Source: Nocardioides sp. Soil805
GTDB taxonomy: Bacteria; Actinomycetota; Actinomycetes; Propionibacteriales; Nocardioidaceae
NCBI RefSeq assembly: GCF_001429625.1
Contig: NZ_LMSU01000003.1
Span: forward strand, 1 to 64,000
DNA: 64,000 nucleotides
Reading direction: 5' to 3'
The notes under the pieces were generated by a model. It searched no databases. It had not been told where the DNA came from and saw only the letters and a program-made list of their open reading frames with translations. Position 1 is the first letter of the stretch; each line of letters starts with the position of its first letter. Positions 35,981 through 44,721 of this stretch are shown here, piece by piece. Made by a program: the position numbers and the translations under genes.

Positions 35981-36778
35981 CCCGGTAGCCCACGCGAGCT
36001 GGACGTCGCGCTCAGCCTTGTCCTGGCGGCACGTGATCACCCCACACGCGAAGATGTGGACCCTCGCCGAGGCACGGCCCCGAGCGAAGGTCCCGACCGG
36101 CGAGACCACTCGCGCCGACCAACGGCGACGTTGGCCGTGGCACCGGATCTCGGTGCTGAAACTGCCCCGGATCTTCAGCCGTCCGGCCCGCTGGAAGAGG
36201 GTGACGCTCACTGCAGCCAACTCACCGTTGCGGCAGGAGTAGGTGCCGTGGAGATCGGCGGCGCCGCCCCGGAACGCCACGCCCCGCGGTGCCAGCGACA
36301 CGTTGACCCGCGGCTCCGGGGGCGCCTTCTCCAACGACAGCACCAACTGTCCGCCGCTGGTGCCGGTGTCGGCGACGACCATGATGGTGTAGGTCTTCCC
36401 GGCCCGCGCGCGCAGCGCGACGATGCCGGGACCGCAGCCCACGACGGAGTCGACGCTCGGTGTCCCCGCGAAGACCAGGATCCCGCTGCTGTATTCCGAC
36501 TCGGTGACGTCCAGCACGACCTCGCGGTCCTGGTCGGGCGTGTAGGTGTACCAGACCGAGGCGGCCGTCGCGGGCGCTCCGCAGCCCAGGTTCAGCGCCT
36601 CGTCCTGGGCGTTGGTGGTGGCCTCGCTCGTGTCCTGCACGACCCGATCACCCAGCTGCATGGGGAGGGCGCCAACAGGTTCATCGTTCGCGGGTGGCGC
36701 CGCGCTGGCCGGAGCCGCAACGAGTGGGAGCAGCCCCACCGCCATCACCGCTGTCATCAGCCGTCGTCGTGTGCGCAT
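35867..36778 (-). CDS. Secreted two-domain protein (PPC-like and DUF6299-like)
   Basis: The 303-residue protein has a signal peptide (LMTAVMAVGLLPLVAAPASA). Domain 1 (about residues 30-140) shows a pre-peptidase-like beta pattern: PPANDEPVGA, ASVWYTYTP, GILVFAG and GKTYTIMV. Domain 2 (about 150-255) matches the DUF6299-like pattern: VAFRGGAADLHGTYSC, RAGRLKIRGSF, EIRCHG and GTFARGRA. The last 40 residues are Pro/Arg/Ser-rich and may come from read-through of a mutated stop. It should be extracellular; no enzymatic motif is present. The family name for domain 2 is from memory. Confidence 0.7.
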   Translation of the reverse strand: MRTRRRLMTAVMAVGLLPLVAAPASAAPPANDEPVGALPMQLGDRVVQDTSEATTNAQDEALNLGCGAPATAASVWYTYTPDQDREVVLDVTESEYSSGILVFAGTPSVDSVVGCGPGIVALRARAGKTYTIMVVADTGTSGGQLVLSLEKAPPEPRVNVSLAPRGVAFRGGAADLHGTYSCRNGELAAVSVTLFQRAGRLKIRGSFSTEIRCHGQRRRWSARVVSPVGTFARGRASARVHIFACGVITCRQDKAERDVQLAWATGPASRQPVTPPTTRPQRPRPLVEHQGHWSGVASSSASA

Positions 36779-37062
36779 GAATCGCCCCCCGCCCGTCGCC
36801 TCCCTCGACGCTAGCGGCGGATGCACCTCGGGTGCGGCATCGAGGGCCCTGGTCGCTCAATTTGGGTAGCGGTCGCACCCCATCGCCCGAGTTGGTTGCA
36901 CCCGGGTCTTGTCAGTGACGGCGAGAGCGTGAAGACCGTCCAGGCCCCTTTCGAGCACGTGTCGGCGGCCGGGACGCTGGCGACCGCCGCCACCTGTGGG
37001 CGGACCCGGACGACTGGACCCCAGAGCCGCCACCACTGTCGGCGCAGGTCACAGGCTGTGGC

Positions 37063-37435
37063 GAATGGGCTGGCCTGTAGGCCGGGTTCTGTCCGCACCG
37101 GCCGGAACCGGGGCGGGGCGACCATCCATCTAGGAGAGCCGTTGCCGACTCCCTCGAGCGATCTACCCGTGTGCTCGGGCGGGCCGCCCTCGGTCACACA
37201 CTGCTCGATCTTGCTCCGGGTGGGGTTTACCTAGCCGCTCCGGTCGCCCGGAGCGCTGGTGGTCTCTTGCACCACCGTTTCACCCTTGCCGCTCCCCGTG
37301 GGGAGAGGCGGTCTGTTCTCTGTGGCACTGTCCCGCGGGTTGCCCCGGATGGCTGTTGGCCATCACCCTGCCCTGTGGAGCCCGGACCTTCCTCGGTCCC
37401 CGTGAGGGGAACGCGGTCGCCCGGCCAGCCCATTC
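37063..37435 (-). ncRNA. rnpB: RNase P RNA
   Basis: This is the catalytic RNA that trims tRNA 5' ends. On the minus strand the ends pair as P1: GAATGGGCTGGCC at 37423-37435 with its complement at 37063-37075. The conserved 5' core GAGGAAGGTCCGGGCTCC is complementary to 37377-37394. GGGTGAAACGGTGG, then AAGAGACCACC, lies in the centre. The 3' core ACAGAACCCGGCC is just before the end, followed by the CTACAGGCC closure. At about 373 nt it fits a type A RNase P RNA. The ends are inferred from P1, so they may be off by a few bases. The promoter must lie within or just after the transglutaminase gene; CATGCT at 37445-37450 (minus strand) is a candidate -10. Confidence 0.95.
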
Positions 37436-37466
37436 GCTGCGCCGAGCATGACAGGTGCGGGCAGGC

Positions 37467-38306
37467 TCAGGCCAGTCGGGTGACGGCGACCTCGACGAAG
37501 ACCGACGAGGTGCCGGCGCCGTGGAAGATGCCGTGCAGCGGACGGACGTCGAGGTAGTCGCGACCGGTGGCCACCACCACCCAGCGGTCTCCGGGCTCGA
37601 GGTCGTTGGTGGGGTCGAAGCCCTGCCAGCCGTCGTCCCACCACTCGACCCACGCGTGCGACTCGCCGGCCACCGTCTCGCCCACCTCGGCGTCGGCGCG
37701 GGGGTGCAGGTATCCGGAGACGTAGCGGGTCGGGATCCCGATGCTGCGCAGTGCCCCGATCACGAGGTGCGCCATGTCCTGGCAGACCCCCGAGCGTTGG
37801 GCCCACGCCTCCGCGGCCGGGGTCGCGACGTCGGTCGTGCCCGGGATGTAGGCCACCTGCTGGTGGACGTGGTCGCAGACCCGGCGCGCCGCCTCGCCCG
37901 GCGTCGCGCTGGCGTCGGCGATCTCGCGGGCCGTGCGCGCGACGTCCTCGGGGGGAGCGACGAGGGTGGGGAGCTCGAGGTACTCCGTCCACCGGTCGGT
38001 GACCTCGGGGTCGGCGATCTCCTCCCACGAGAGCACGGGACCGGGGGAGGGCGCGCGCTCGGTGTGCACGGTCGACGTCGCGGTGATGGTCATCGAGTCG
38101 TGCGGGTCGAGCACCTCGAAGGAGGTCACCTCGTTGCCGAAGTAGTCGCGGTAGGTCGCCGTCCACGGCGTCGGACTCACCACGAGCCGGTTGTGCACCA
38201 CGATCTGGCCGGGTGCGGTGAGGGGCGTCATCCGCGCCTGGTTGTACGACGCGAGCGCCTTGCCGTCGTACTCGAAGCCGGTCGTGTGGATGATCCGGAG
38301 CTGCAT
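37467..38306 (-). CDS. Transglutaminase-like protein
   Basis: The 279-residue protein has the bacterial transglutaminase-like N-terminal domain (residues 1-100, LRIIHTTGFEYDG and ASYNQARMTP). The papain-like core contains the triad Cys175 (GVCQDMAH), His217 (ESHAWVEWW) and Asp231 (GFDPTND). It ends the operon with the ATP-grasp and alpha-E genes; its ATG overlaps the alpha-E stop (TGATG). This three-gene group is a known conserved neighbourhood predicted to make and modify a peptide, with the transglutaminase fold acting as a peptidase or amide exchanger. The peptide is unknown. Confidence 0.92.
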   Translation of the reverse strand: MQLRIIHTTGFEYDGKALASYNQARMTPLTAPGQIVVHNRLVVSPTPWTATYRDYFGNEVTSFEVLDPHDSMTITATSTVHTERAPSPGPVLSWEEIADPEVTDRWTEYLELPTLVAPPEDVARTAREIADASATPGEAARRVCDHVHQQVAYIPGTTDVATPAAEAWAQRSGVCQDMAHLVIGALRSIGIPTRYVSGYLHPRADAEVGETVAGESHAWVEWWDDGWQGFDPTNDLEPGDRWVVVATGRDYLDVRPLHGIFHGAGTSSVFVEVAVTRLA

Positions 38307-39235
38307 CAGACCCGCCCTCCCTGCCAGTTGGTGCCCTCGGACCCCGCGAAGAACCGCCGCGTCACCGCGTCGGTGGCCAGCGCGCACGTGCGCTGGAGCT
38401 TCTCCATCTCGCCGGGCAGGTCGGCCACGACGTCGCTCAGCGAGCGGTACTCCAGGTCGGCGCGGGTGCGACCGATGAGCCGCATGGCGTCGTTCTGGAA
38501 GCCGGCGCGGCCGCCGGCCTCGAGGTTGTCGAGGCACTGCTCGGCCCGGTTGAGCGAGAAGACCACCGAGCGGGGGAAGAGCCGGTCGAGCAGCAGGAAC
38601 TCCGCCGCCCCGCGCTCGGTCTCCGCGCCCTTGTAGGTGCGCAGGAACGCCTCGTAGCCGCCGCACGCGCGCAGCGTGTTGGTCCACGGCGAGCCGATGC
38701 CGCCGGCGTACGCCGCGGTGGCGACCAGGCGCGAGGTCATGTCGGCCCGCTCGAGGCAGCGCCCCAGCATCAGGAACTGCCAGCCCTCGTCGCGGGTCAT
38801 GGTCGCGTCGGCCGCGCCGTTGATGAGGGCGGCCCGGTCGCGGACCCAGCGGAAGCCGGTCGCCGGCCCGGCCGCGCGGAACTGCCCGGTCACCACAGAG
38901 CGGTGGGTGGTGTTGAGGGCCTCCCACATGGCCACCGACAGGGTCTCCCGCGCTCGGCGGGCGCTCTCCCGGGCGGCGCCGAGCACTGCGGCCACCGAGG
39001 CCGGCGCGCTGCTGTCGTAGGCGAGCTGCTCGAGCACCAGTCGGGTGTCGACGCGGGCGTCGGGGTCGAACTCGACGCCCATGATGGCGAGCAGGTTGCG
39101 GCAGGTGGTCTCCTCCGAGCCGGAGGTGTCCTCGAGCAGCAGCTGGGTCTGGACGTCGAGGATCCGGGCGGTGTCCTCGGCGCGCTCGACGTAGCGGCCG
39201 ATCCAGAACATCGACTCCGCGATGCGGCTCAGCAC
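38306..39235 (-). CDS. Alpha-E domain protein
   Basis: The 309-residue mostly helical protein begins VLSRIAESMFWIGRYVERAED, the classical alpha-E start, and continues with conserved Arg/Asp-rich helices (WQFLMLGRCLERADMTSRL). Alpha-E proteins accompany circularly permuted ATP-grasp enzymes and transglutaminases in predicted peptide-ligation operons; their own activity is unknown. The GTG at 39235 overlaps the end of the ATP-grasp gene by 7 bp, and its stop overlaps the transglutaminase start, so the trio is translationally coupled. Confidence 0.93.
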   Translation of the reverse strand: MLSRIAESMFWIGRYVERAEDTARILDVQTQLLLEDTSGSEETTCRNLLAIMGVEFDPDARVDTRLVLEQLAYDSSAPASVAAVLGAARESARRARETLSVAMWEALNTTHRSVVTGQFRAAGPATGFRWVRDRAALINGAADATMTRDEGWQFLMLGRCLERADMTSRLVATAAYAGGIGSPWTNTLRACGGYEAFLRTYKGAETERGAAEFLLLDRLFPRSVVFSLNRAEQCLDNLEAGGRAGFQNDAMRLIGRTRADLEYRSLSDVVADLPGEMEKLQRTCALATDAVTRRFFAGSEGTNWQGGRV

Positions 39236-40815
39236 GGGGCCCCACCGTCCTCTCGCGCCTGCTGCTGTTGCTGCTCCTGCTGCTCGCCGGCACCGGTGAG
39301 GTCCGTGATCGCGGGACCGCTGCTGGGCGGCTCGGACGGGGTCGCCTCGACCACGACCTCCTCGCGGACCGGTGCGACCGTCGGGCCGGCCAGCACCCAG
39401 GTGTCCTTGGAGCCGCCGCCGCGCGAGGAGTTGACGATGAGCTCGCCCTCGGGGAGCGCCACCCGGGTCAGGCCGCCGGGCAGCACCCACACCTTGGAGC
39501 CGTCGTTGACGGCGAAGGGCCGCAGGTCGACGTGTCGCGGACCGAGTCTGCCGTCGACGAACGTGGGCACCGTGGAGAGCTGTACGACGGGCTGGGCGAT
39601 CCAGTTGCGGGGCTCGGCCATCACCTTTCCGCGCAGCTCGTCGAGCTCGGCGCGCGACGCGGCCGGGCCGATGACGATGCCCTTGCCGCCGGAGCCGTCG
39701 ACGGGCTTGACGACCAGCTCGTCGAGGCGGTCCATGACCTCCTCGCGGGCGTCGGCGTCGCCGAGGCGCCACGTGTCGACGTTGCGCAGGACCGGCTCCT
39801 CGTCGAGGTAGTAGCGGATGAGGTCGGGGACGTAGGTGTAGACGAGCTTGTCGTCGGCGACGCCGTTGCCGACCGCGTTGGCCAGCACGACCTGCCCGGA
39901 GCGGGCCGCGTCGATGAGGCCGGGGCAGCCCAGCAGCGAGTCGCCGCGGAAGTGGACCGGGTCGAGGAACTCGTCGTCCACCCGCCGGTAGATCACGTGC
40001 ACGGGCTCGGGGCCGTGGGTGGTGCGCATCATCACGCGCCCGCGGCGGCACTCGAGGTCGCGGCCCTCGACGAGCTCGACGCCCATGGTGCGGGCCAGCA
40101 GGGCGTGCTCGAAGTAGGCGCCGTTGAAGACGCCCGGGGTCAGCACCACCACCGTCGGGTCGGCGACGCCGGCGGGGGCGGCCGCGCGCAGGGCCGCGAG
40201 CAGTCGCTGGGGATAGCCGGCCACCGGGCGGATCCGGTGGTGGGCGAAGGTCTCCGGCAGCGCCGAGGCGATGGCCCGCCGGTTGGTCATCACGTAGGAG
40301 ACCCCCGACGGCACGCGCACGTTGTCCTCGAGGACCCGGAACTCGCCGTCGTTGTCGCGGATCAGGTCGATCCCGCTCACGTGCACCCGCACCCCGTTGG
40401 GCGGGCGGACGCTCGCCGCCGCGCGGTGGAAGTGCGACGAGGTCGCGATGACCCGGCGGGGGATGACGCGGTCGGTGAAGACCTGCCCGGCGTCGTACAC
40501 GTCGGCGAGGAACGCCTCCAGCGCGCGCACCCGCTGCTGGACGCCGCGCTCGATGGTCGACCACGAGTCCTGCTCGATGACCCGCGGGAGGATGTCGAGC
40601 GGGAAGGCCCGCTCCTCGCCGCCGATGTCGAAGGTCACGCCCTGGTCGAGGTAGCTGGCCTGCAGCGCCTCCACGCGGGTGGCGAGCTCGGCCATCGTCA
40701 TCGTGTCGAGCGTGGAGCGGAACTGGTCGTACGCCGGACGCATGGTGCCGGCGTCGAACATCTCGTCGTACGCCGGCCCGGTCCCGCCGGGGTAGCCGTG
40801 GAACATCGAGTCCAT
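39229..40815 (-). CDS. Circularly permuted ATP-grasp protein
   Basis: The 528-residue protein matches the permuted ATP-grasp family (formerly DUF404/DUF407). It has YDEMFDAGTMRPAYD at the start, LEDNVRVPSGVSYVM, VVVLTPGVFNGAYFEH, a central ELVVKPVDGSGGKGIVIG nucleotide-binding loop and a C-terminal LTRVALPEGELIVNSSRGGGSKDTWVL block. It should ligate an amino or carboxyl group using ATP, probably on a peptide. A polyglutamine-rich tail (QQEQQQQQA) lies near the C-terminus. It is the first gene of the ATP-grasp/alpha-E/transglutaminase operon and follows the methionine aminopeptidase gene on the same strand with a 41-bp gap. Confidence 0.93.
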   Translation of the reverse strand: MDSMFHGYPGGTGPAYDEMFDAGTMRPAYDQFRSTLDTMTMAELATRVEALQASYLDQGVTFDIGGEERAFPLDILPRVIEQDSWSTIERGVQQRVRALEAFLADVYDAGQVFTDRVIPRRVIATSSHFHRAAASVRPPNGVRVHVSGIDLIRDNDGEFRVLEDNVRVPSGVSYVMTNRRAIASALPETFAHHRIRPVAGYPQRLLAALRAAAPAGVADPTVVVLTPGVFNGAYFEHALLARTMGVELVEGRDLECRRGRVMMRTTHGPEPVHVIYRRVDDEFLDPVHFRGDSLLGCPGLIDAARSGQVVLANAVGNGVADDKLVYTYVPDLIRYYLDEEPVLRNVDTWRLGDADAREEVMDRLDELVVKPVDGSGGKGIVIGPAASRAELDELRGKVMAEPRNWIAQPVVQLSTVPTFVDGRLGPRHVDLRPFAVNDGSKVWVLPGGLTRVALPEGELIVNSSRGGGSKDTWVLAGPTVAPVREEVVVEATPSEPPSSGPAITDLTGAGEQQEQQQQQAREDGGAPC

Positions 40816-40856
40816 GGCGAGTCACCCTAGGGGTAGCGGTGTTACGCCGGCGTGAA

Positions 40857-41705
40857 CTACGGGAGGGTCAGCACCTCGGCGCCGGTGGGCGTGACCAGCA
40901 GGGTGTGCTCGAACTGGGCGCTGCGACGGCCGTCGCGGGTCACCGCGGTCCACCCGTCGTCCCACATCTCCCACTCGTGGGTGCCGAGGTTGAGCATGGG
41001 CTCGATGGTGAACGTCATGCCGACGCGGATCTCGTCGTCGAAGCGCGGGTCGTCGTAGTGGGGCACCACGAGCCCGCTGTGGAACGACGTGCCGATGCCG
41101 TGACCGGTGAACTCGCGTACCACGCCGTAGCCGAAGCGCTTGGCGTAGGCCTCGATGACCCGGCCGATGACGTTGATCCGCCGGCCCGGCTGCACGGCCC
41201 GGATCGCCCGGTCGAGGGCCTCGCGGGTGCGCTCGACGAGCAGGCGCGACTCCTCGTCGACGTCGCCGGCGAGGAAGGTCGCGTTGGTGTCGCCGTGCAC
41301 CCCGTCGAGGAAGGCGGTGATGTCGATGTTGACGATGTCGCCGTCCTCGACCGGCCGGGCGTCGGGGATGCCGTGGCAGACCACCTCGTTGACGCTCGAG
41401 CACAGCGACTTGGGGAAGCCGCGGTAGCCGAGCGTGGACGGGTAGGCGCCGTGGTCGCAGAGGAACTCGTGGCCGATCCGGTCGAGCTCGTCCGTGGTGA
41501 TGCCGGGGACGACGTGGGATCCGACCAGGTCGCGCGCCTGTGCGGCCAGGCGGCACGCGGCCCGCATCCGCTCGATCGTCTCGGCGTCCTTGACCTCGCT
41601 GCCCTCGAACGGCACCGGCGCGGGCCGGTCGACGTACTCGGGGCGGGGGATGGAGGCGGGGACGGCGCGACGCGGCGAGATCGTGGCGGGAGCGGGGGAC
41701 GGCAC
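40857..41705 (-). CDS. map: Type I methionine aminopeptidase
   Basis: The 282-residue enzyme removes N-terminal Met from new proteins. The five metal ligands are present: Asp128, Asp139, His202, Glu235 and Glu266, plus catalytic His111. The N-terminal extension with [19 protein letters not shown] is characteristic of the actinobacterial MetAP1c form, which carries a Pro-rich segment thought to contact the ribosome. It is chosen to start at the GTG at 41705: the homologous N-terminus begins there and a TACACT hexamer sits 7 nt upstream, consistent with a leaderless transcript. It is divergent from a small-protein gene 24 bp away. Confidence 0.95.
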   Translation of the reverse strand: MPSPAPATISPRRAVPASIPRPEYVDRPAPVPFEGSEVKDAETIERMRAACRLAAQARDLVGSHVVPGITTDELDRIGHEFLCDHGAYPSTLGYRGFPKSLCSSVNEVVCHGIPDARPVEDGDIVNIDITAFLDGVHGDTNATFLAGDVDEESRLLVERTREALDRAIRAVQPGRRINVIGRVIEAYAKRFGYGVVREFTGHGIGTSFHSGLVVPHYDDPRFDDEIRVGMTFTIEPMLNLGTHEWEMWDDGWTAVTRDGRRSAQFEHTLLVTPTGAEVLTLP

Positions 41706-41711
41706 CCGGCG

Positions 41712-41717
41712 AGTGTA
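41712..41717 (-). promoter_or_regulatory. Candidate -10 of map in a compact divergent promoter
   Basis: TACACT on the minus strand is 7 nt from the map GTG. On the plus strand TAGTTT (41716-41721) is 8 nt from the ATG of the divergent small protein. The two overlap, so the 24-bp gap would hold two opposed, apparently leaderless starts. Confidence 0.4.
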
Positions 41718-41729
41718 GTTTCTCGTCGT

Positions 41730-41954
41730 ATGAGCGACTCCGAGTACTGGTACTGCCTGAAGCACAAGACGGTCGAGGGCCACGACGGGTGCCGCAACGC
41801 GGACCGCCTCGGCCCCTACTCCTCCGCCGAGGAGGCCGGGCGGGCGCTGCAGAAGGTCGAGGAGCGCAACGAGGAGTGGGACACCGACCCGAAGTGGAAC
41901 GAGGACGGCCCCGGCTCGGGCGACGGCCTCACCGACGGCACCCCCGACAACTGA
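41730..41954 (+). CDS. Conserved 74-residue actinobacterial protein
   Basis: The 74-residue protein reads [17 protein letters not shown] at the start, has Cys9 and Cys21 (plus His11 and His18), an acidic middle (VEERNEEWD) and a Gly/Asp-rich tail. The Tyr-Trp-Tyr-Cys start with nearby His residues could bind a metal. I recognise it as a common small protein of actinobacteria without a known role. It has no Shine-Dalgarno but does have a -10-like TAGTTT 8 nt before ATG. Confidence 0.8.
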   Translation: MSDSEYWYCLKHKTVEGHDGCRNADRLGPYSSAEEAGRALQKVEERNEEWDTDPKWNEDGPGSGDGLTDGTPDN

Positions 41955-42007
41955 GCGCCCCCGGCCCGGGCCGCCGGGAGGTCGCCTCTCCGTGGGCCTT
42001 CGCGGGG

Positions 42008-42235
42008 ATGGTCGGGCTGGCGTCGGTCTTCTTCCTGCTGGCCGCGACCCCGACGGTCGTCGACGCGCCGTGGTGGGTCACCGTGGCGATGCTGCTGGCC
42101 TGGGCGGTCGCGCTCGGGCAGGGCTGCCGCTGGTTCGTACGCCGCCCGCGCGCGGTGGTCGTGCTGCCCGTGCTCGTCGCGGTGGGCTGGTTCGCGGTGG
42201 TGCTGGCCGGCGCCCGTTGGCTCGACTGGGCCTGA
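42008..42235 (+). CDS. Small membrane protein (three helices)
   Basis: The 75-residue product is almost entirely hydrophobic, with three transmembrane helices ([29 protein letters not shown] and [20 protein letters not shown]) separated by Arg-rich loops. The start is uncertain. The frame is open to the end of the preceding gene and the segment SPWAF just upstream looks coding; a CTG at 41951 overlapping the previous stop is possible. No family is recognised. Confidence 0.6.
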   Translation: MVGLASVFFLLAATPTVVDAPWWVTVAMLLAWAVALGQGCRWFVRRPRAVVVLPVLVAVGWFAVVLAGARWLDWA

Positions 42236-42244
42236 GCGTCCCCC

Positions 42245-43429
42245 TCAGCGCGGGGAGACGCGCAGGACGTGGTCGAGGCCGCCGTTGGAGGTGGTGACCA
42301 GCAGGTCGCCGTTGGCGGCGGACGTCACCGAGCGCAGGCGTCCGTACCGCATCGTCGGCTCGGGGGTCTCGATCCAGCGCACCCGGCCGATCGGGTCGAA
42401 CTTCATGAAGAGCAGCCGCTGCGACTTGAGCGCGGCCACCGCGAGGGTGCCGTCCAGGTCTCCCCACTGCTCGCCGCTGACCCACGCGGCCCCGGAGGTC
42501 GCCAGGGTGGGGTCGCCCGACGACCACTTGGCGTCGACCTGCGGTCCCGGGAGGGTGTGGTCGGTCATGGGCGACGTCTCGTTGTACTCCGGGCGGGGAT
42601 CCCAGCCGTAGTCGCCGCCGGCGCGGAGGCGGTTGACCTCGTCGTCGCGGTAGGTGCCCTGCTCGACCGACCAGATCCGGCCGTCCTCGCGCTGGGCCAG
42701 GCCCTGCACGTTGCGGTGGCCGTAGGTGAGGACGTACGCCCGGTTGCCGCCCTCGGCGTACCAGGTGTTGCGCGGCCACGCAGCCCCGGTGAAGCGGTCG
42801 AGGCGCAGGACCTTGCCGCCCAGGGTGTCGAGGTTGCGGGCGTTGCCGACGAGCCGGGCGTCACCGGTGCCGACCAGCAGTGCGCCGTTGTCCCGGTCGA
42901 TGAGCAGGCGACAGCCGCCGTGCCCGCCCTCGAGGGCCGGGATGCCCCCGATCAGCGTCTGGGGGTGCCGGGCCTTGCGGCGGACCAGCTTCCACGCGAC
43001 GACGCGGACCTCGTGCCCGGTCGCGGTGAAGCCGCCCTGGCAGGTGTAGATGCGCCGGTTGGTCGCGAAGTCGGGATCGACGGCAAGCGACATCAGCCCC
43101 GTCTCGACCGCGACCCAGACGTCCTCGCTCGGGAACTCGATGCTGCGGTGCCGGCCCCGCGCCAGGTGGTGCAACCGGGCGCGGTTGCGCTCCGTGACGA
43201 GCAGCGCGCCCGACGGCAGCTGCTGCACGTCCCAGGGGAAGCGGAACCCGTGGGCGAGCATGCGCACCCGCAGGTCGGGGATCGTGGCCGTCTCCGGTGC
43301 CCCGCTCCTCGCGCCGGGCGACGTGTGGACGGGCTCGCCGTCGCGCGCGCTGCCGGTGCTCGGGACCAGGGTCGCGAGCAGGGTGGCGACGAGGGCGGTG
43401 AGGGCGACGAGGTGGGGGGCGCGGCGCAT
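42245..43429 (-). CDS. Secreted PQQ-dependent sugar dehydrogenase-type protein (copy 1)
   Basis: The 394-residue protein has a signal peptide (LVALTALVATLLATLVPSTGSA) and a six-bladed beta-propeller of the glucose/sorbosone dehydrogenase (PQQ-GDH) family. Motifs include FPWDVQQLPSG, LLVTERNRARL, GLMSLAVDPDF, the blade-closing YGHRNVQGLA and EVNRLRAGGDYGW, and the last-blade RLRSVTSAANGDLLVTTSNG. Homologues oxidise aldoses with PQQ, though many relatives lack the full cofactor site. It also has Cys residues (YTCQGG and HGGCRLL) shared with its downstream paralogue. It is a probable periplasmic-face or extracellular oxidoreductase. Confidence 0.87.
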   Translation of the reverse strand: MRRAPHLVALTALVATLLATLVPSTGSARDGEPVHTSPGARSGAPETATIPDLRVRMLAHGFRFPWDVQQLPSGALLVTERNRARLHHLARGRHRSIEFPSEDVWVAVETGLMSLAVDPDFATNRRIYTCQGGFTATGHEVRVVAWKLVRRKARHPQTLIGGIPALEGGHGGCRLLIDRDNGALLVGTGDARLVGNARNLDTLGGKVLRLDRFTGAAWPRNTWYAEGGNRAYVLTYGHRNVQGLAQREDGRIWSVEQGTYRDDEVNRLRAGGDYGWDPRPEYNETSPMTDHTLPGPQVDAKWSSGDPTLATSGAAWVSGEQWGDLDGTLAVAALKSQRLLFMKFDPIGRVRWIETPEPTMRYGRLRSVTSAANGDLLVTTSNGGLDHVLRVSPR

Positions 43430-43456
43430 GCGCCGACCCTAGGGGGCACGCACCCG

Positions 43457-44659
43457 TCAGCGAGGTGAGACGCGCAGGATGCGGTCGTCGCTGCCGTTGC
43501 TCGTCGTGACGAGGAGGTCGCCGCCGGGCAGCCGGGTCACGGAGCGGAGCCGTCCGAGGCCACGGAGGGGTGCCGGCGTCCTCGTCTGCTGGAGCGCCAG
43601 GTCGTCGTCGAAGCGCAGGAACACCAGCTCCTCGGCCTTGAGCGCGGCGACCGCGAGGGTGCCGGCGTACGCGCCCCAGCCGCGGCCCGCGACCCAGGCC
43701 GCGCCGGAGGTGGCGATGGTGGGGTCGCCCGAGCTCCAGATGGCCTCGGTCTGCTCGCCGGGCAGCGACTGGTCGGTCATCGGGACGCTCTCGTCGTAGC
43801 CGGGACCGGGGTTCCACCCGAAGTCGGCGCCGGGGGAGAGCGCGTTGACCTCGTCGTCGCGGTAGGAGCCGTGCTCCACGCTGACCACGGACCCGTCGGA
43901 CGGGCGCTGGGCGAGACCCTGCACGTTGCGGTGCCCGTAGGTCCAGACCAGACGCTGGCGGGGGTCGGCCGCGTCGATGAACGGGTTGTCGGGCAGCGCC
44001 CGGCCCGTGCGCCGGTGCACCCGCAGGACCTTGCCGCCGAGCGAGGTGAGCGTGCGCGGGTTGGCCGGGTCGGCGGCGTCGCCGGTGCCGACGTACAGCG
44101 CCTTCGAACCGGCGTCGAGCAGAAGGCGGCAGCCGCCGTGCCGCCCGCTCGTCGTCGGCAGGCCGGTCACCACGTGACGCACCAGGCTCGCCCGGCGGGC
44201 GTTGCCGCTGAGCGTCCACAGCGAGACACGCACGTCGTGCCCGCCGCCGGACTGCCAGCCCTGGCAGGTCCAGAAGCGGCGGGTGCGGTCGAACGCCGGG
44301 TCGACGGCCAGGGACATCAGGCCGGTCTCGCCACTCACCCAGACCCGGTCGCCCGGGAAGCGGACGGTACGCCGCTGTCCCTTGCGCACCACGCTGAGCC
44401 GGGCGCGGTCCCGCTCGGTGACGAGGAGGCGACCGCCGCCGATCGACTGCACGTCCCAGGGGACGGCCAGCCCGTCGACCACCGTCCGCACCCGCAGGCG
44501 GGGCGCCGCGCCACGCGCCTCGGTGGCGCTGGTGCGGAGCGGCGCGAGGGTCCCTGCGGCCTCGTTGGCGCGGGCCACCGGAAGCGGCGAGAGGGTGCCG
44601 AGGCCCAGGGCCACGGCGAGGGTGAGGGCGGCAGTGCCGACGGGGCCTCGAGACGTCAT
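43457..44659 (-). CDS. Secreted PQQ-dependent sugar dehydrogenase-type protein (copy 2)
   Basis: The 400-residue paralogue of its neighbour has the same layout: signal peptide (ALTLAVALGLGTLSPLPVARA), VPWDVQSIGGGRLLVTERDRARL, GLMSLAVDPAFD, FWTCQGW, HGGCRLL, YGHRNVQGLA and the C-terminal RLRSVTRLPGGDLLVTTSNG. The two CDSs are 27 bp apart on the same strand, pointing to a local tandem duplication and probable co-transcription. Both keep the extra Cys pair, which could form a disulfide. Substrate is unknown and a different specificity for each copy is plausible. Confidence 0.87.
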   Translation of the reverse strand: MTSRGPVGTAALTLAVALGLGTLSPLPVARANEAAGTLAPLRTSATEARGAAPRLRVRTVVDGLAVPWDVQSIGGGRLLVTERDRARLSVVRKGQRRTVRFPGDRVWVSGETGLMSLAVDPAFDRTRRFWTCQGWQSGGGHDVRVSLWTLSGNARRASLVRHVVTGLPTTSGRHGGCRLLLDAGSKALYVGTGDAADPANPRTLTSLGGKVLRVHRRTGRALPDNPFIDAADPRQRLVWTYGHRNVQGLAQRPSDGSVVSVEHGSYRDDEVNALSPGADFGWNPGPGYDESVPMTDQSLPGEQTEAIWSSGDPTIATSGAAWVAGRGWGAYAGTLAVAALKAEELVFLRFDDDLALQQTRTPAPLRGLGRLRSVTRLPGGDLLVTTSNGSDDRILRVSPR

Positions 44660-44721
44660 GGCGCGACGCTACGCGCTGGACGCCGCGGCGGCGAGGGGTC
44701 CCCGTCGGCCCCGAAGCCGTC

